NCBI GenBank assembly: GCA_050916095.1 | Contig: CP050901.1 | Span: 3,472,001-3,536,000 of the forward strand | Direction: 5' to 3' | Length of the DNA: 64,000 bases | Origin: JANPCX01 sp050916095 | Lineage (GTDB): Bacteria; Pseudomonadota; Gammaproteobacteria; Burkholderiales; Burkholderiaceae_C | Shown: in pieces, positions 17,328-28,240 of the stretch | Layout: every line of letters begins with the position of its first letter | How positions within the stretch are numbered: the first letter of the stretch is position 1 | Made by a program: the position numbers and the translations under genes | Notes under the pieces: model-generated | The model's input: the letters and a program-made list of their open reading frames with translations, nothing else | Databases searched by the model: none | What the model was told of the DNA's origin: nothing

Positions 17328-18174
17328 GAGCGTGTTTACGATCTCCTGAGGAGCAACGCCAAGAATGCCAAGTGGACGAACTGTAGGCTGGTATTGAGCA
17401 GCCGCTCGCAGTTCTTCCACAGCCGCCGGTTCTTGTCCAACCAGGCAAAGCTACGCTCGACGATCCAGCGCTTGGGCATGACCTTGAAGGTGTGCAACTC
17501 GCTCCTCTTGGCGATCTGTACCGTCACATACCCTCCAAGAACCTCTTGCACGCCCTGCGCGAAGGGCTCTCCCACGTACCCGCTGTCAGCCAGCAAGCTT
17601 TGCACCCGTGCCAGTCCCGGTTTGCAACGCTGCAGGGCCTGCAGCGCCCCCTTGCGGTCAGTCACCTCGGCCGTCGTCACCGCCACTGCGTGCGGCAACC
17701 CTTGCGTGTCCACTGCAATGTGTCGCTTGATGCCCGAAACCTTCTTGCCCCCGTCATAGCCCTTGAGCGCCGCCGTGTCCGTATTCTTCACGCTCTGCGC
17801 GTCCACGATCAACAGCGTGCTGCATGCGTTGCGCCCCAGTCTGTCTCGGGCCGCGCCAACCTGATTTTTTTAAAGCCCGTTCCAACACGCTCACACCGTC
17901 CTGGTCAGGCTCACTCCATTTGCGCCAGTAGGCATAGACCGTCGTCCACTTCGCAAACTCGCTCGGCAAGAACCTCCACTGGCAACCCGTTCGCAGCAGG
18001 TACAGCACCGCGCAGAACACCTCATACAGATCCACCTTCGTCGGCTTGGTCGCCTTGCGCACGCTGCGCAGCAGCGGCTCAATTTGCTCAAACTTCTCCC
18101 GGCTGATGTCGCTGGCGTATCTCTTTCTCTTCATCTGCCTATTTTCGGGTCAGAAGAAGATCGTAAACACGCTC
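17328..18174 (-). mobile_element. IS5-family insertion sequence (small two-frame type)
   Basis: An 847-bp element with 17-bp perfect terminal inverted repeats GAGCGTGTTTACGATCT, flanked by TAA on both sides (17325-17327 and 18175-18177), a 3-bp target duplication as in the IS1031/IS427-like IS5 subgroups. It carries a two-frame transposase gene. The GAGC start and TAA duplication are shared with the 111-bp MITE copies at 20659 and 43591. Confidence 0.9.
17336..18134 (-). CDS. IS5-family transposase, two frames joined by programmed frameshift
   Basis: The first frame (18134 to 17754) encodes the N-terminal DUF4096-like domain (YEVFCAVLYLLRTGCQWRFLP, VYAYWRKW). The second, ending at 17336, carries the DDE domain (MIVDAQSVKNTDT, KVSGIKRHIAVDTQG, LLADSGYVGEPFAQ, RWIVERSFAWLDKNRRL). 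The overlap contains a run of seven A residues on the coding strand near 17867-17873, a typical slippery site for producing the fused protein. Both frames look complete, so the element may be active. Confidence 0.88.
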
Positions 18175-18177
18175 TAA

Positions 18178-18410
18178 GGCACCTGCGGCGGTCACGCTTG
18201 CGTCAACACTGCCACACCCAGGAGCGCGCATCTCGCCCCGGTTGGTGAATGTGGATCCGCTGTCAATCTACGCCCGACTTCACACGTGCCTCACAAACGC
18301 TTCATACCAGCGCCCCAATGGGTGCTGAGAATGGTGAGCGTACCCACCAACGATTCCATTGCGACAAGCGCTTTCAGCGCAACGCCCGCATTCATTTCAT
18401 GGAGACTTTT
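18178..18410. other. Intergenic region right of the IS5-family element
   Basis: I see no gene, repeat or terminator here. It probably holds the promoter of the ankyrin-type gene; no convincing -35/-10 pair was picked out. Confidence 0.3.
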
Positions 18411-20990
18411 ATGGCGAGAATTCCCCATTGCAACGGAAGCAAGTTTGCTGCGTTCTTCGCCGATCCAAAAAGGAATCTCATACCATCCACCATTGCCTGG
18501 ACACACGCAGTTGCCCTCGTAGCCATGTTGTTTTGTTTGGCAGGCACCGCTGGCGCCGAGTCAAGCGATGCGACCGATGCAGCTTTTGCTGCTTTACTGT
18601 CAATGCCTGGTGCGCAGCCCAAGGAGGGAGGGTGGGTGATTCCAGAGCAAGCCGATGCTGCGCCCACCACCGAAACCGAGCTGATCGCACGGTTGCGGCG
18701 TATGACAAAAGCCGGAGCCAACGTCAACGCCATGCGCCACGGCGGCACCTTGCTGGCCCACGCGATACGGGCGGACAAACAACGCACCGCCATTTGGTTG
18801 CTGCGCAATGGTGCAGACCCCAAGCGGGTGCTGCACCACTCCGAGAAAACCAGCACCGCCTACGATCTGGCTCGCCAGTTCAAGCGCAACGATGTCATCA
18901 AGGTGCTGCAGAGCGCTTACGGATTCAAGCCGCCGACGCCGCACTCAAAGCCAGCGATTGGGCAAAACACTTTGGCCCCAGCGCGCCCCGCTTCGCTGCC
19001 GTCTCGCCGGCAAGAGGCCATTGCCCTTATCAACAAAATCGTGCCTTCGCACAGGCAGGTCAGCAAGGTGAATCAGCAAGAGTGGCAGACGTTTGCCGCC
19101 ACCCTCAGCACCGAGGAATACGTTGACATCTTCAAAGACGGCACCTATCTGCCTGAACTGATTTACTTGCAAAGGGATATCGACGGTGGCATAGAAAACG
19201 CGCTGTCGCGCCTGCCACTGGACTTGGTGCGCCGCCATGCACAAGAGATTGCAGACATCTTGGCCGAGAGGAGCCATGTGGAATATGGCCCTGAATCCAA
19301 GATGCACTACAGCGTTGCCTCCCAAAGCTGGCCCGCCCTGTGGAGTCGAATTGACAAACCGCTGCGCTACGAAAAAAGGTATGGCCTGGTGGAGCACATC
19401 TCGCCTGCGCTGTGGCCGGGGTTGTTCGCCAGCGGTTATGCCATGCATGACGCCGAGGCGACAGGTTGCCTGCTGAGTGCCTTGGATATTGCGGCTTTCA
19501 AGGCGCTTTGGCCAGAATTCCAGCGGCGGTTTACCGATGCCCGCCAAGAGGCACCTGCCTTGGTGCTGGCCAAGTACCGGATTGAATCGGGGCCTTCGCC
19601 TTGTTACTACAGCAGCAGCCCTGCGGCCACTGTTGCCAAGCTGGCTTTCTTGCGTGAGCAAGGGGTCAACAGCTCGGTGACAGGGTTGCGCTCATCGGCG
19701 TTGAAAGAGCAAGGTGACGCAGCGCTGGTGGCGATGGCGGAGCGTTTCTCAGCACCGGCCACCAAAGTTGCACCTCGGCTGGTTTTGGAGCCCCCGACCT
19801 GCAATCTAGCGCTGAATGATTTGTGGCTGGATGTGTTGGTTAATAACCAGTTCCACAAAGAAGGTAGGGGCCCTTTGGAGCATATTCAGGCCATTGCTAT
19901 CCCTGGGAAAACCAAGTGCGGCCTGGGTGTCAGTGGAGACAAATTGGAGGGATGGCCCGAACGAGAAGATGATTTTTTTCAGGGGCCTTTTAGAACCGGC
20001 TCTTTTAACTGTCAGGCCATTGACTCACGTCAGGATGGTGTGGTGTGGTTTGAGGACGCAGGCCGGCTACACAGCTTCAGCTTCGATGCCGTGGGCAGTT
20101 GGCCTTTACGCCATGTGCGCGATGGAAAAACTGGAAAACGCTTCATGCTCAGTTCTGGAGTGACAGGCCCTTTATGCAGCCCGTTTTCGGTCTTACCCGT
20201 CGAATACGAATGGCAAACCCAGCCCTTGAAACTGACTCTGGTGACAGCCACTGACGGCCCTGTGTTGGATGGCTTGCTTCGCAAACAGTGCAAAGAAGTA
20301 CCAGAGACGAAAGAAGTTTTTTGTGAGGGAATTGATCTTCTCGCAAAACGCGAAAGCAACAGCGAAGCCCAACCCCAGCCAACAAGCGAACGCCTTATTG
20401 CCACCTTGCGCCAGGGCGGCACGGTCGAAATCAAACCGTTGGTGGAGGTCTTGGGCAGCAAACGCAGGCAGGCTTACAGCGCAGCCGTGGCGGCCCGAGA
20501 CCACGCCCAGGTGCGCCAGTTGCTGGCGGCAGGCATTCCTACTTGGTGGACAGCGGCAGAAATTCTTTCCCTGGGCCAGGCCGACTTAGCGCTTGCGGAC
20601 AAGCGACGCCGCATTGCCGTGTTGTTTGCGAACGCAGATCACCTTGCACAGGTACTAAGAGCCGCTAACAAAACCGTTCGGGCTGAGCTTGTCGAAGCCA
20701 GCGCGTACCTCGGTGCAAGGCCCTTCGACCTCGGGGCGAACGGTGTATGCAGTGTTTTGTTAGCGGCTCTAAACGCCTATCGTTACGACGTGCCCCAATC
20801 TCTGTTGACCTGGTTGCCTGACCAAGATTGGGTGCCTGTTTGGCGGGTGATACAACGCGATCCCAGCACATGGTTTACAGCAGCAAAAAGTCTTCGTGAT
20901 GAAGCACATAAGCGCGGGCGAACTGTCCTGGCCTGTCGCGTCGACCATGCTCAGGGGTTTTTGTGTGGCGGTGGGATCAATTCGGATTGA
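18411..20990 (+). CDS. Large exported protein with an ankyrin-like N-terminal region
   Basis: About 859 residues from ATG 18411 (GGAGA 7 nt upstream; earlier in-frame ATG at 18399). A long signal sequence is followed by an Ala-rich cleavage region (LVAMLFCLAGTAGAES). Residues ~90-170 resemble ankyrin repeats (GTLLAHAIRADKQRTAIWLLRNGADPKRV). The rest is unrecognised, with scattered cysteines and a probable periplasmic location. Near the C-terminus a 111-bp MITE plus 3-bp duplication adds 38 codons in frame (VRAELVEASAYLG...); removing them gives LAQVLNAYRYDV. No partner genes suggest a function. Confidence 0.72.
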   Translation: MARIPHCNGSKFAAFFADPKRNLIPSTIAWTHAVALVAMLFCLAGTAGAESSDATDAAFAALLSMPGAQPKEGGWVIPEQADAAPTTETELIARLRRMTKAGANVNAMRHGGTLLAHAIRADKQRTAIWLLRNGADPKRVLHHSEKTSTAYDLARQFKRNDVIKVLQSAYGFKPPTPHSKPAIGQNTLAPARPASLPSRRQEAIALINKIVPSHRQVSKVNQQEWQTFAATLSTEEYVDIFKDGTYLPELIYLQRDIDGGIENALSRLPLDLVRRHAQEIADILAERSHVEYGPESKMHYSVASQSWPALWSRIDKPLRYEKRYGLVEHISPALWPGLFASGYAMHDAEATGCLLSALDIAAFKALWPEFQRRFTDARQEAPALVLAKYRIESGPSPCYYSSSPAATVAKLAFLREQGVNSSVTGLRSSALKEQGDAALVAMAERFSAPATKVAPRLVLEPPTCNLALNDLWLDVLVNNQFHKEGRGPLEHIQAIAIPGKTKCGLGVSGDKLEGWPEREDDFFQGPFRTGSFNCQAIDSRQDGVVWFEDAGRLHSFSFDAVGSWPLRHVRDGKTGKRFMLSSGVTGPLCSPFSVLPVEYEWQTQPLKLTLVTATDGPVLDGLLRKQCKEVPETKEVFCEGIDLLAKRESNSEAQPQPTSERLIATLRQGGTVEIKPLVEVLGSKRRQAYSAAVAARDHAQVRQLLAAGIPTWWTAAEILSLGQADLALADKRRRIAVLFANADHLAQVLRAANKTVRAELVEASAYLGARPFDLGANGVCSVLLAALNAYRYDVPQSLLTWLPDQDWVPVWRVIQRDPSTWFTAAKSLRDEAHKRGRTVLACRVDHAQGFLCGGGINSD
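20659..20769 (+). mobile_element. 111-bp MITE, copy 1, inserted in frame in a coding sequence
   Basis: GAGCCGCTAACAAAAC...GTTTTGTTAGCGGCTC with perfect 16-bp terminal inverted repeats, flanked by TAA (20656-20658 and 20770-20772). By eye it is an exact reverse complement of 43591-43701. The inside contains the dispersed palindromic repeat arms. With the duplicated TAA it adds 114 bp = 38 codons, without a stop. Confidence 0.9.
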
Positions 20991-21125
20991 ATAGACCGCT
21001 GGGCAGAACGATGAAACCGCCCAGGTATTGGCGTTGTGAATTCCAACCTTTGTGCTGCGCACCTCGGCATATCAAACCCTGGCATCATTCGCCCCTCCCC
21101 ACAACCGCGACTGAAAGCCCGCACC

Positions 21126-21473
21126 ATGAACACCACACCCTCTGGCCTCCAATACGAAGACACCGTCACCGGCAGTGGCGAAACGGCTCAAGCAGGCCAA
21201 CACGTCACCGTTCACTACACCGGCTGGTTATATGCCGACGGCCAAAAGGGCAGCAAATTCGACAGCAGCAAAGACCGCAACGACCCCTTTTCTTTCAGCC
21301 TCGGCGCAGGCATGGTGATTCGTGGTTGGGATGAAGGCGTGCAGGGCATGAGAGTGGGCGGCACCCGTGTGCTCGTCATTCCACCCGAGCTGGGTTATGG
21401 CGCACGCGGTGCGGGTGGCGTGATTCCGCCCAATGCCACCTTGATGTTTGAAGTGGAACTGTTGGGCGTTTGA
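21126..21473 (+). CDS. FKBP-type peptidyl-prolyl cis-trans isomerase
   Basis: A 115-residue single-domain FKBP: VTVHYTGWL near residue 27, KFDSSKDRNDPFSFSLGAGMVIRGWDEGVQGM, and LVIPPELGYGARGAGGVIPPNATLMFEVELL are the classic binding-pocket segments. It catalyses proline isomerisation in protein folding. No signal peptide, so cytoplasmic. ATG 21126 is chosen because homologous proteins start just before the GLQYED segment. Its stop overlaps the next start (TGATG). Confidence 0.93.
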   Translation: MNTTPSGLQYEDTVTGSGETAQAGQHVTVHYTGWLYADGQKGSKFDSSKDRNDPFSFSLGAGMVIRGWDEGVQGMRVGGTRVLVIPPELGYGARGAGGVIPPNATLMFEVELLGV

Positions 21474-22375
21474 TGCCAGTCGTTTATGACGTGGTACACA
21501 CCACCGTGTACCGCTACCGAGAGGCGGTGTCGTTCGGTGAGCACCGCGTCATGTTCCGCCCGCGCGAAAGCCACGATCTGCGGGTGCTGGCCACCGACTT
21601 GCAGGTTACCCCACCTTCGCGGGTACGGATGATTCAAGACCCGCACTCCAATTCAGTCGCTCTGGTGCAACCGCTGGAGGACAGCAACGAGTTGCGCATT
21701 GTGTGCAGCTTCACCATTGAACACGCCCACAGCAACAACCTGGAGTTGCCGCTCTCACCATCAGCCGAGTTTTTTCCTTTTGCCTACAGCGTGGAAGAGC
21801 GGTTTGATTTGGAGCACTACCTGCGGCCCCACCATGACGACCCGAATGGCGACCTCAGCGCCTGGGCACGCCAATTCATACGCACCGATGGCCCCACCCA
21901 CACGCGCGACATGATGGTGGCCATGAACCAATTCATCCGCGACAACTTTCTCTACCAGTCGCGCGATGAAGAAGGCACACAAAGCCCGCAACAAACCCTG
22001 AAACTGCGCAGCGGTTCTTGCCGCGACTTTGCGCTGCTGATGATGGAAGCACTGCGCCGCCTGGGCGTGGCCACGCGTTTTGTGTCAGGGTATTTGTATG
22101 ACCCGAGCAGCGACGCGGGATCTGCCCCCCATGCCGAAGCCGCCGAACAAGATGTGCTGGGCTCAGGCTACACCCACGCCTGGTTGCAGGCTTATTTGCC
22201 AGGTGCCGGCTGGGTGCCCTTTGACCCCACCAACAACCTCACCGGCGGCAACCAACTGATTCGTGTGGGCGTGGCCCGCGACCCCCGTTTGGCAGCGCCG
22301 GTGGCCGGTGTTTGGTATGGCAAACCCAACGACTACCTGGGCATGACGGTGCGTGTCACCGTGAAACGCCGCTGA
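21473..22375 (+). CDS. Transglutaminase-like family protein
   Basis: A 300-residue protein with an N-terminal beta-sandwich (VVYDVVHTTVYRYREAVSFGEHRVMFRPR) and a transglutaminase/protease core: catalytic Cys in SGSCRDFALLM, His in GYTHAWLQAYLPG, Asp in WVPFDPTNN. Such proteins are often peptidases or amidases. In many proteobacteria close relatives sit in Anbu/alpha-E/ATP-grasp clusters; here Anbu is far away (47586). ATG 21473 overlaps the FKBP stop, so translation is probably coupled. Confidence 0.9.
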   Translation: MPVVYDVVHTTVYRYREAVSFGEHRVMFRPRESHDLRVLATDLQVTPPSRVRMIQDPHSNSVALVQPLEDSNELRIVCSFTIEHAHSNNLELPLSPSAEFFPFAYSVEERFDLEHYLRPHHDDPNGDLSAWARQFIRTDGPTHTRDMMVAMNQFIRDNFLYQSRDEEGTQSPQQTLKLRSGSCRDFALLMMEALRRLGVATRFVSGYLYDPSSDAGSAPHAEAAEQDVLGSGYTHAWLQAYLPGAGWVPFDPTNNLTGGNQLIRVGVARDPRLAAPVAGVWYGKPNDYLGMTVRVTVKRR

Positions 22376-22389
22376 GGGTGCGTTGGCGC

Positions 22390-22740
22390 ATGCTGGAAGC
22401 CCTGTCCATCCTGCTGGCGTTTCAGCTCCTGGGTGAGGTGGTGAGCTACACGCTCAAGCTGCCGGTTCCCGGCCCGGTGATTGGTTTGGTGGCCCTGTTT
22501 TTGGTGTGGCCACGTTTGCCATCTTTTCAAACCGATTTGGCAGAAGTCTCCACCACCATCCTGGGCCACCTTGGGTTGTTGTTTGTGCCTGCGGGTGTGG
22601 GGGTGATGCTGCATGTGGGATTGATTGCTGCGTGGTGGGCGCCCCTGCTGCTGGCCTTGGTATTGAGCACAGCGGTGACGGTGGTCTGCGTGGCCTGGCT
22701 TTTCATACGCTGGAGCACCCGCTGGAGCAAAAACACATGA
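22390..22740 (+). CDS. CidA/LrgA-family membrane protein
   Basis: A 116-residue protein with four predicted membrane helices (LSILLAFQLLGEVV, GPVIGLVALFLVW, LGLLFVPAGVGVMLHVGLI, LLALVLSTAVTVVCVAWLF). LLGEVVSYTLKLPVPGPVIG is the family motif. CidA/LrgA proteins are holin-like and act with CidB/LrgB in murein hydrolase control, or in export of small acids. The ATGA overlap with the next gene supports a pair. Frames upstream of 22390 are shadows. Confidence 0.88.
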   Translation: MLEALSILLAFQLLGEVVSYTLKLPVPGPVIGLVALFLVWPRLPSFQTDLAEVSTTILGHLGLLFVPAGVGVMLHVGLIAAWWAPLLLALVLSTAVTVVCVAWLFIRWSTRWSKNT

Positions 22741-23510
22741 GCAGCAGCGCAACCCCCACGCTGCTGCCCCAGCCGCTCGCAGAGCCCATTGCACAGCTCT
22801 GGGTTTACCTCGGCACCAGCCCACTCTTGTGGCTGGCGCTCACGGTATGGGCTTATGTGCTGGCCGTGCGGATTCAACGCCTGTGCAAAGGCAGCGCCTG
22901 GGCCAACCCGGTGATGTTGGCAGTGGCCATGCTGGTGACGGTGCTCGCCGTGAGCCACACCCCCTACCCCACTTACTTTGAAGGCGCAAAGTTTGTGCAC
23001 TTCATGCTCGGCACGGCCACCGTCGCCCTGGCCATTCCGCTGCGTCGGCAGTGGAACCAGGTGCGTGCGGTGCTCACGCCCTTGGTCGGCGCAGTGTTGA
23101 TTGGCAATGTGGTGGGGGCCTTGGTGGCCTTGGCTGTGCTCCAACTCTGGGATGCACCGCTGCATTTGTTGATGTCCATCGCGCCCAAGTCGGTGACGGC
23201 ACCCGTGGCCATGGGCATTGCAGAAAAAATCGGTGGCTTGCCTGCGTTGACCGCCGTGTTGGTCATCCTGACCGGCATCCTGGGTGCCACCCTCACCACC
23301 CCGTTGCTTGCGGCACTGCGTTTGCACAACGAAGCAGCACGGGGTTTGGCCCTGGGCGTGGCCGCACACGGCATCGGCACCGCCAGGGCGTTTCAGTTGA
23401 GTGAAACGGCTGGCACCTTTGCAGGTGTGGGCATGGCACTGAGCACACTGGTGGCGTCGCTGCTGGTGCCGTTGTTGGTGAATGTAGGGGGTCGCCTGAT
23501 TAGCGGTTGA
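22737..23510 (+). CDS. CidB/LrgB-family membrane protein
   Basis: A ~257-residue inner-membrane protein with repeated hydrophobic segments. MSIAPKSVTAPVAMGIAEKIGGLPALTAVLVILTGILGA and HGIGTARAFQLSETAGTFAGVGMAL are the LrgB signature regions. It starts at ATG 22737, overlapping the CidA/LrgA stop by ATGA, and is followed by a strong terminator. It partners the preceding protein. Confidence 0.9.
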   Translation: MSSSATPTLLPQPLAEPIAQLWVYLGTSPLLWLALTVWAYVLAVRIQRLCKGSAWANPVMLAVAMLVTVLAVSHTPYPTYFEGAKFVHFMLGTATVALAIPLRRQWNQVRAVLTPLVGAVLIGNVVGALVALAVLQLWDAPLHLLMSIAPKSVTAPVAMGIAEKIGGLPALTAVLVILTGILGATLTTPLLAALRLHNEAARGLALGVAAHGIGTARAFQLSETAGTFAGVGMALSTLVASLLVPLLVNVGGRLISG

Positions 23511-23540
23511 GACAGCCTGCGACTACAGCGATGTCCACCA

Positions 23541-23569
23541 AAAAAGGGACGCTTCATGCGTCCCTTTTT
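23541..23569. terminator. Bidirectional intrinsic terminator
   Basis: AAAAAGGGACGC-TTCAT-GCGTCCCTTTTT: a perfect 12-bp stem with A and T runs on both sides. It sits between the convergent LrgB-like and RNA helicase genes and can serve both. Confidence 0.92.
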
Positions 23570-23594
23570 CATTCGGTCTATTCAACCCACTCGA

Positions 23595-25226
<1,632 letters not shown>

Positions 25227-25720
25227 CAAGTTCTTTCAAAAAAACAGCACGCCCCTGGTCTGCGCAGCTCACTAAAAAGCACGCAGACCAAAGTCATGCT
25301 CGACCGGCCTCGATGTTCAAAGAACGAGGCTTGTGGCCAAGAGGTATCGCCAGAGAAAGATTCGACCCCACGGGGCCCGGGCCAGGTGGCCAAGGGCAAG
25401 AGATGGAATGCCGAGAACAGTCAAAGCGACGGCATCGCCGCCAACCATTCCCGCATGCTGAGTCTCTAGTGAGAGCAGCGTGGGTATCAAAACAGCCGCA
25501 CCTTTTGCTGCATGTTTGTTAACAACAGCAGCGCGGTGGGAGACTCGATGAGGTCAGAGGGGATGAACGAAACGTTGCGGCTTTTATCTAGCTCAGAACC
25601 GCAACGAAGCTCGCATTGTAGGCGAGTTCGGGTTTTTCCGGGGGGATTTTTTAACGGAAACAGCCAAAAGCACAAGCTGACACCGTGGCCGCGAGTGGCA
25701 TTGGTCATCGTGGCATGTTG
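25227..25720. other. Intergenic region between the helicase and NHL-repeat genes
   Basis: About 490 bp with no gene I can support. It should hold the helicase promoter and leader; cold-shock helicases often have long leaders, but I see no defined element. Open frames on the plus strand here are antisense to the end of the NHL gene and lack a ribosome site. Confidence 0.3.
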
Positions 25721-26890
25721 TCAGCCACGCGTTCGCCTGCAAAGCCCTCCTCGCCCCATAACCACCAAGGCGGGCACTAACAACAACATTACCCAAGGAG
25801 AAAGCGGGACAGCGGTGACCGTTGATGCCACCGGCGCGGCTGTCGTGCGTATGCGATGACTGCTTGTGTTCGCGGAATAGATGCCAGCATTGGTAACAGC
25901 AATGCCCGCCGGAAAGCTCAACTGCGCACTGATCGCCGGGCCGCCGTCACCACTGGACCCGGCCACACCCGTCCCGATCACCGTGGTGATGATGCCTGTA
26001 CCCACGGTGATCTTGCGCACTCGGTGGTTGTTGGCGTCGGCCACATAGATGTCGCCAGCGCTGTCAAGCGCGACAGCCCATGGATTTGTGAATTGCGCAA
26101 GGGTCGCCAAGCCGCCGTCGCCGGAAAATCCGGATAAGCCCGTACCGGCCACCGTGGTCACAACACCCGTCGCGACGGTCACCTTACGAACACGATGGTT
26201 AGCAAAGTCCGCGACATAAATGTCACCTGCGCCGTCGAGCGCAATGCCAGCAGGGTTGATAAATTCCCCGCCGCCGCCTGCGAGTGTGGTGATGATCCCT
26301 GTCGCCACGGTGATTTTGCGAATTCGATGGTGATTTGCATCAGCAATGTAAATATCGCCGACGCCGTCAAGGATGACATCGTTGGGGCCATTCAATTCAG
26401 CAGCAGTGGCGAGGCCGCCGTCACCAGCAAACCCCGGTGCCCCTGTACCCGCCACCGTGGTGATGATGCCCGTCGCCACCGTGATCTTGCGCAGGCGCTG
26501 ACCACTGTACTCTGCAATGTAGACGTTGCCGGCACTGTCGACGGCCACGCCGCGCGGTTGGTTTAACTGCGCGCTGATGGCTGGGCCACCATCCCCACTT
26601 GAGCCAGGAGCCCCGGTCCCGGCCAACGTCGCGATGACACCCGTTGCAGCCGTGATTTTGCGTATGCGGTTGTTGGTGGAGTCCGCCACATAGACGTTAC
26701 CGACACTGTCAACAGCCACGTCGCGGGGAGAGTTGAGCTGCGAGTTGGTCGCCAAAGCGCCGTCGCCAGAAAAGCCGTTCGTCGTCCCGGCGACAAGGTA
26801 GATGTTCTGCGCGCTGACACTGCCAGTGCCGACAATCAGTGCTGTCATCGCACAGATACAAGCTGCGAGCCCTGGTGCCCTGCTCTGCAC
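25721..26890 (-). CDS. Exported NHL-repeat protein with IPTL-CTERM-like sorting signal
   Basis: About 389 residues from a GTG at 26890. A signal peptide (LAACICAMTALIVGTGSVSA-Q) leads into six or so NHL repeats of ~55 residues, each with PxGVAVDxAGNVYVAD and a HRVRKIT-like segment, forming a beta-propeller. The C-terminus VPLSPWVMLLLVPALVVMG...CRR looks like an IPTL-CTERM sorting signal: P-x-S-x-W, hydrophobic helix, basic tail. The frame is open to 27247, but those ~119 residues have no domain and lie before the signal peptide, so the start is uncertain. The substrate or partner is unknown; location is probably the cell surface. Confidence 0.8.
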   Translation of the reverse strand: MQSRAPGLAACICAMTALIVGTGSVSAQNIYLVAGTTNGFSGDGALATNSQLNSPRDVAVDSVGNVYVADSTNNRIRKITAATGVIATLAGTGAPGSSGDGGPAISAQLNQPRGVAVDSAGNVYIAEYSGQRLRKITVATGIITTVAGTGAPGFAGDGGLATAAELNGPNDVILDGVGDIYIADANHHRIRKITVATGIITTLAGGGGEFINPAGIALDGAGDIYVADFANHRVRKVTVATGVVTTVAGTGLSGFSGDGGLATLAQFTNPWAVALDSAGDIYVADANNHRVRKITVGTGIITTVIGTGVAGSSGDGGPAISAQLSFPAGIAVTNAGIYSANTSSHRIRTTAAPVASTVTAVPLSPWVMLLLVPALVVMGRGGLCRRTRG

Positions 26891-27432
26891 ACGGCGCGGG
26901 GCATGATCCGTGGTCGGATATGCCTGTCCTCCCGGTGAGGGCACGGACTGTGCCTTGGTCTGTGAAGTCACCCGAAGACGCTGAGCTGCAATGACCAGTC
27001 CCGACAGGGGAGTGAGGAAACGTCCAACAGAGGATCGAAGCAGGGTGGCGGTCTGTGAGTTGTGCACGAAAGTGTAGGCGGTTGAACAGCCGTCGGCGAG
27101 AAGAGAAGCCGTCTTTCGTTGACTCCAAGGTGTCGCTGTTGTTTTTTCAAAGCCTCGCGCTCTGTCTATCTTGATTGGAACCGGCTTTGCGCTCAAACGG
27201 TGGACTCCCACCTGCTCGACGACGAGCGACCTGGAAACTGCCACCATGCTTTGAGTGCCAGAAGCTGGTCAGGCATTCTGGGTGCGGGGCATCACATGCC
27301 GACAAGGAGCATGTACGCCACCAAGACCAGTGCGACGAAACCCCAAGCGGTGTGACCGCAGATTCAGGCTGAACGGCTGGAGCAGTTGATCGCCGGGCCA
27401 GTCACACCCGGGCAGTTGGAAGACTTCTTCCC
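26891..27432. other. Region upstream of the NHL gene
   Basis: The NHL frame extends without a stop to 27247 but codes for no recognisable domain. From 27248 to 27432 I see no gene. The real promoter of the NHL gene probably lies here. Confidence 0.3.
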
Positions 27433-27990
27433 TCACTTCGCCAAAAAATGCTCCCGGTAATAAACCAGCTCATCAATGGACTCTTGAATATCCGCCAACG
27501 CCGTATGCGCCTGCGCCTTCTTGAACCCCGCGAGGATGTCCGGCTTCCAGCGTTTGGCCAGTTCTTTGAGCGTGCTCACATCCAGGTTCCGGTAGTGGAA
27601 GAAGTCCTCCAACTTGGGCATGGTTTTGGCGAGGAAGCGACGGTCTTGGCAAATGCTGTTGCCGCACATGGGTGACTTGCCCGAGGGCACATAGGTTTTC
27701 AGGAACTCGATCACCTGCTCTTGCGCAGACTCTTCGCTCACGGTGGATGCTTTGACGCGGTCGATCAAGCCGCTCTTGCCGTGGGTGCCTTTGTTCCAGG
27801 CGTCCATCGCATCCAAAGTGGCATCGCTTTGGTGAATGGCGAACACCGGGCCTTCGACACGCACTTGCAATTGCGGGTCTGTCACCACCACGGCAATTTC
27901 AATGATGCGGTCGTTTTCGGGATAGAGACCGGTCATTTCCAGGTCGATCCAAATCAGGTTGTCGTCGCTGCGGGCCAAGGGCGTGGTCAT
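27433..27990 (-). CDS. orn: Oligoribonuclease
   Basis: A 185-residue DEDDh 3'-5' exoribonuclease that degrades 2-5 nt RNA remnants and pGpG. LIWIDLEMTGLYPENDRIIEIA supplies the first D-x-E, GNSICQDRRFLAK the second Asp, and HTALADIQESIDELVYYREHF the final H-x4-D. The length is that of the family. It is transcribed divergently from the response-regulator/TPR gene. High conservation leaves little doubt. Confidence 0.96.
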   Translation of the reverse strand: MTTPLARSDDNLIWIDLEMTGLYPENDRIIEIAVVVTDPQLQVRVEGPVFAIHQSDATLDAMDAWNKGTHGKSGLIDRVKASTVSEESAQEQVIEFLKTYVPSGKSPMCGNSICQDRRFLAKTMPKLEDFFHYRNLDVSTLKELAKRWKPDILAGFKKAQAHTALADIQESIDELVYYREHFLAK

Positions 27991-28240
27991 AGAGGGCTGC
28001 TTTCCATCAGGGGTATGGTTCGGTGCGAGATTGTCTCAGGGCGCAGGGGCTGGCAATTCATGGGGTCGAATCAATAACTTGCCCGACAGGTCCAGAGCGC
28101 ACTCGCGTCTCCGCAACCTTGCACGATGTATCGCCGGTGTCTGCCGACATTTCACAATCCACAAAACAACGATGCGCAGCGGCCTCAAGCTTGCCGGCGA
28201 AGGGCCGATAAGAACAGGAGCCGCCCAAGGAAACCGTCCC

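Noticed and set aside
25900..26800. Regularly spaced similar blocks that could suggest a CRISPR or satellite array
   Set aside because: They are coding repeats of ~55 residues of an NHL beta-propeller, too long and too diverged for CRISPR.
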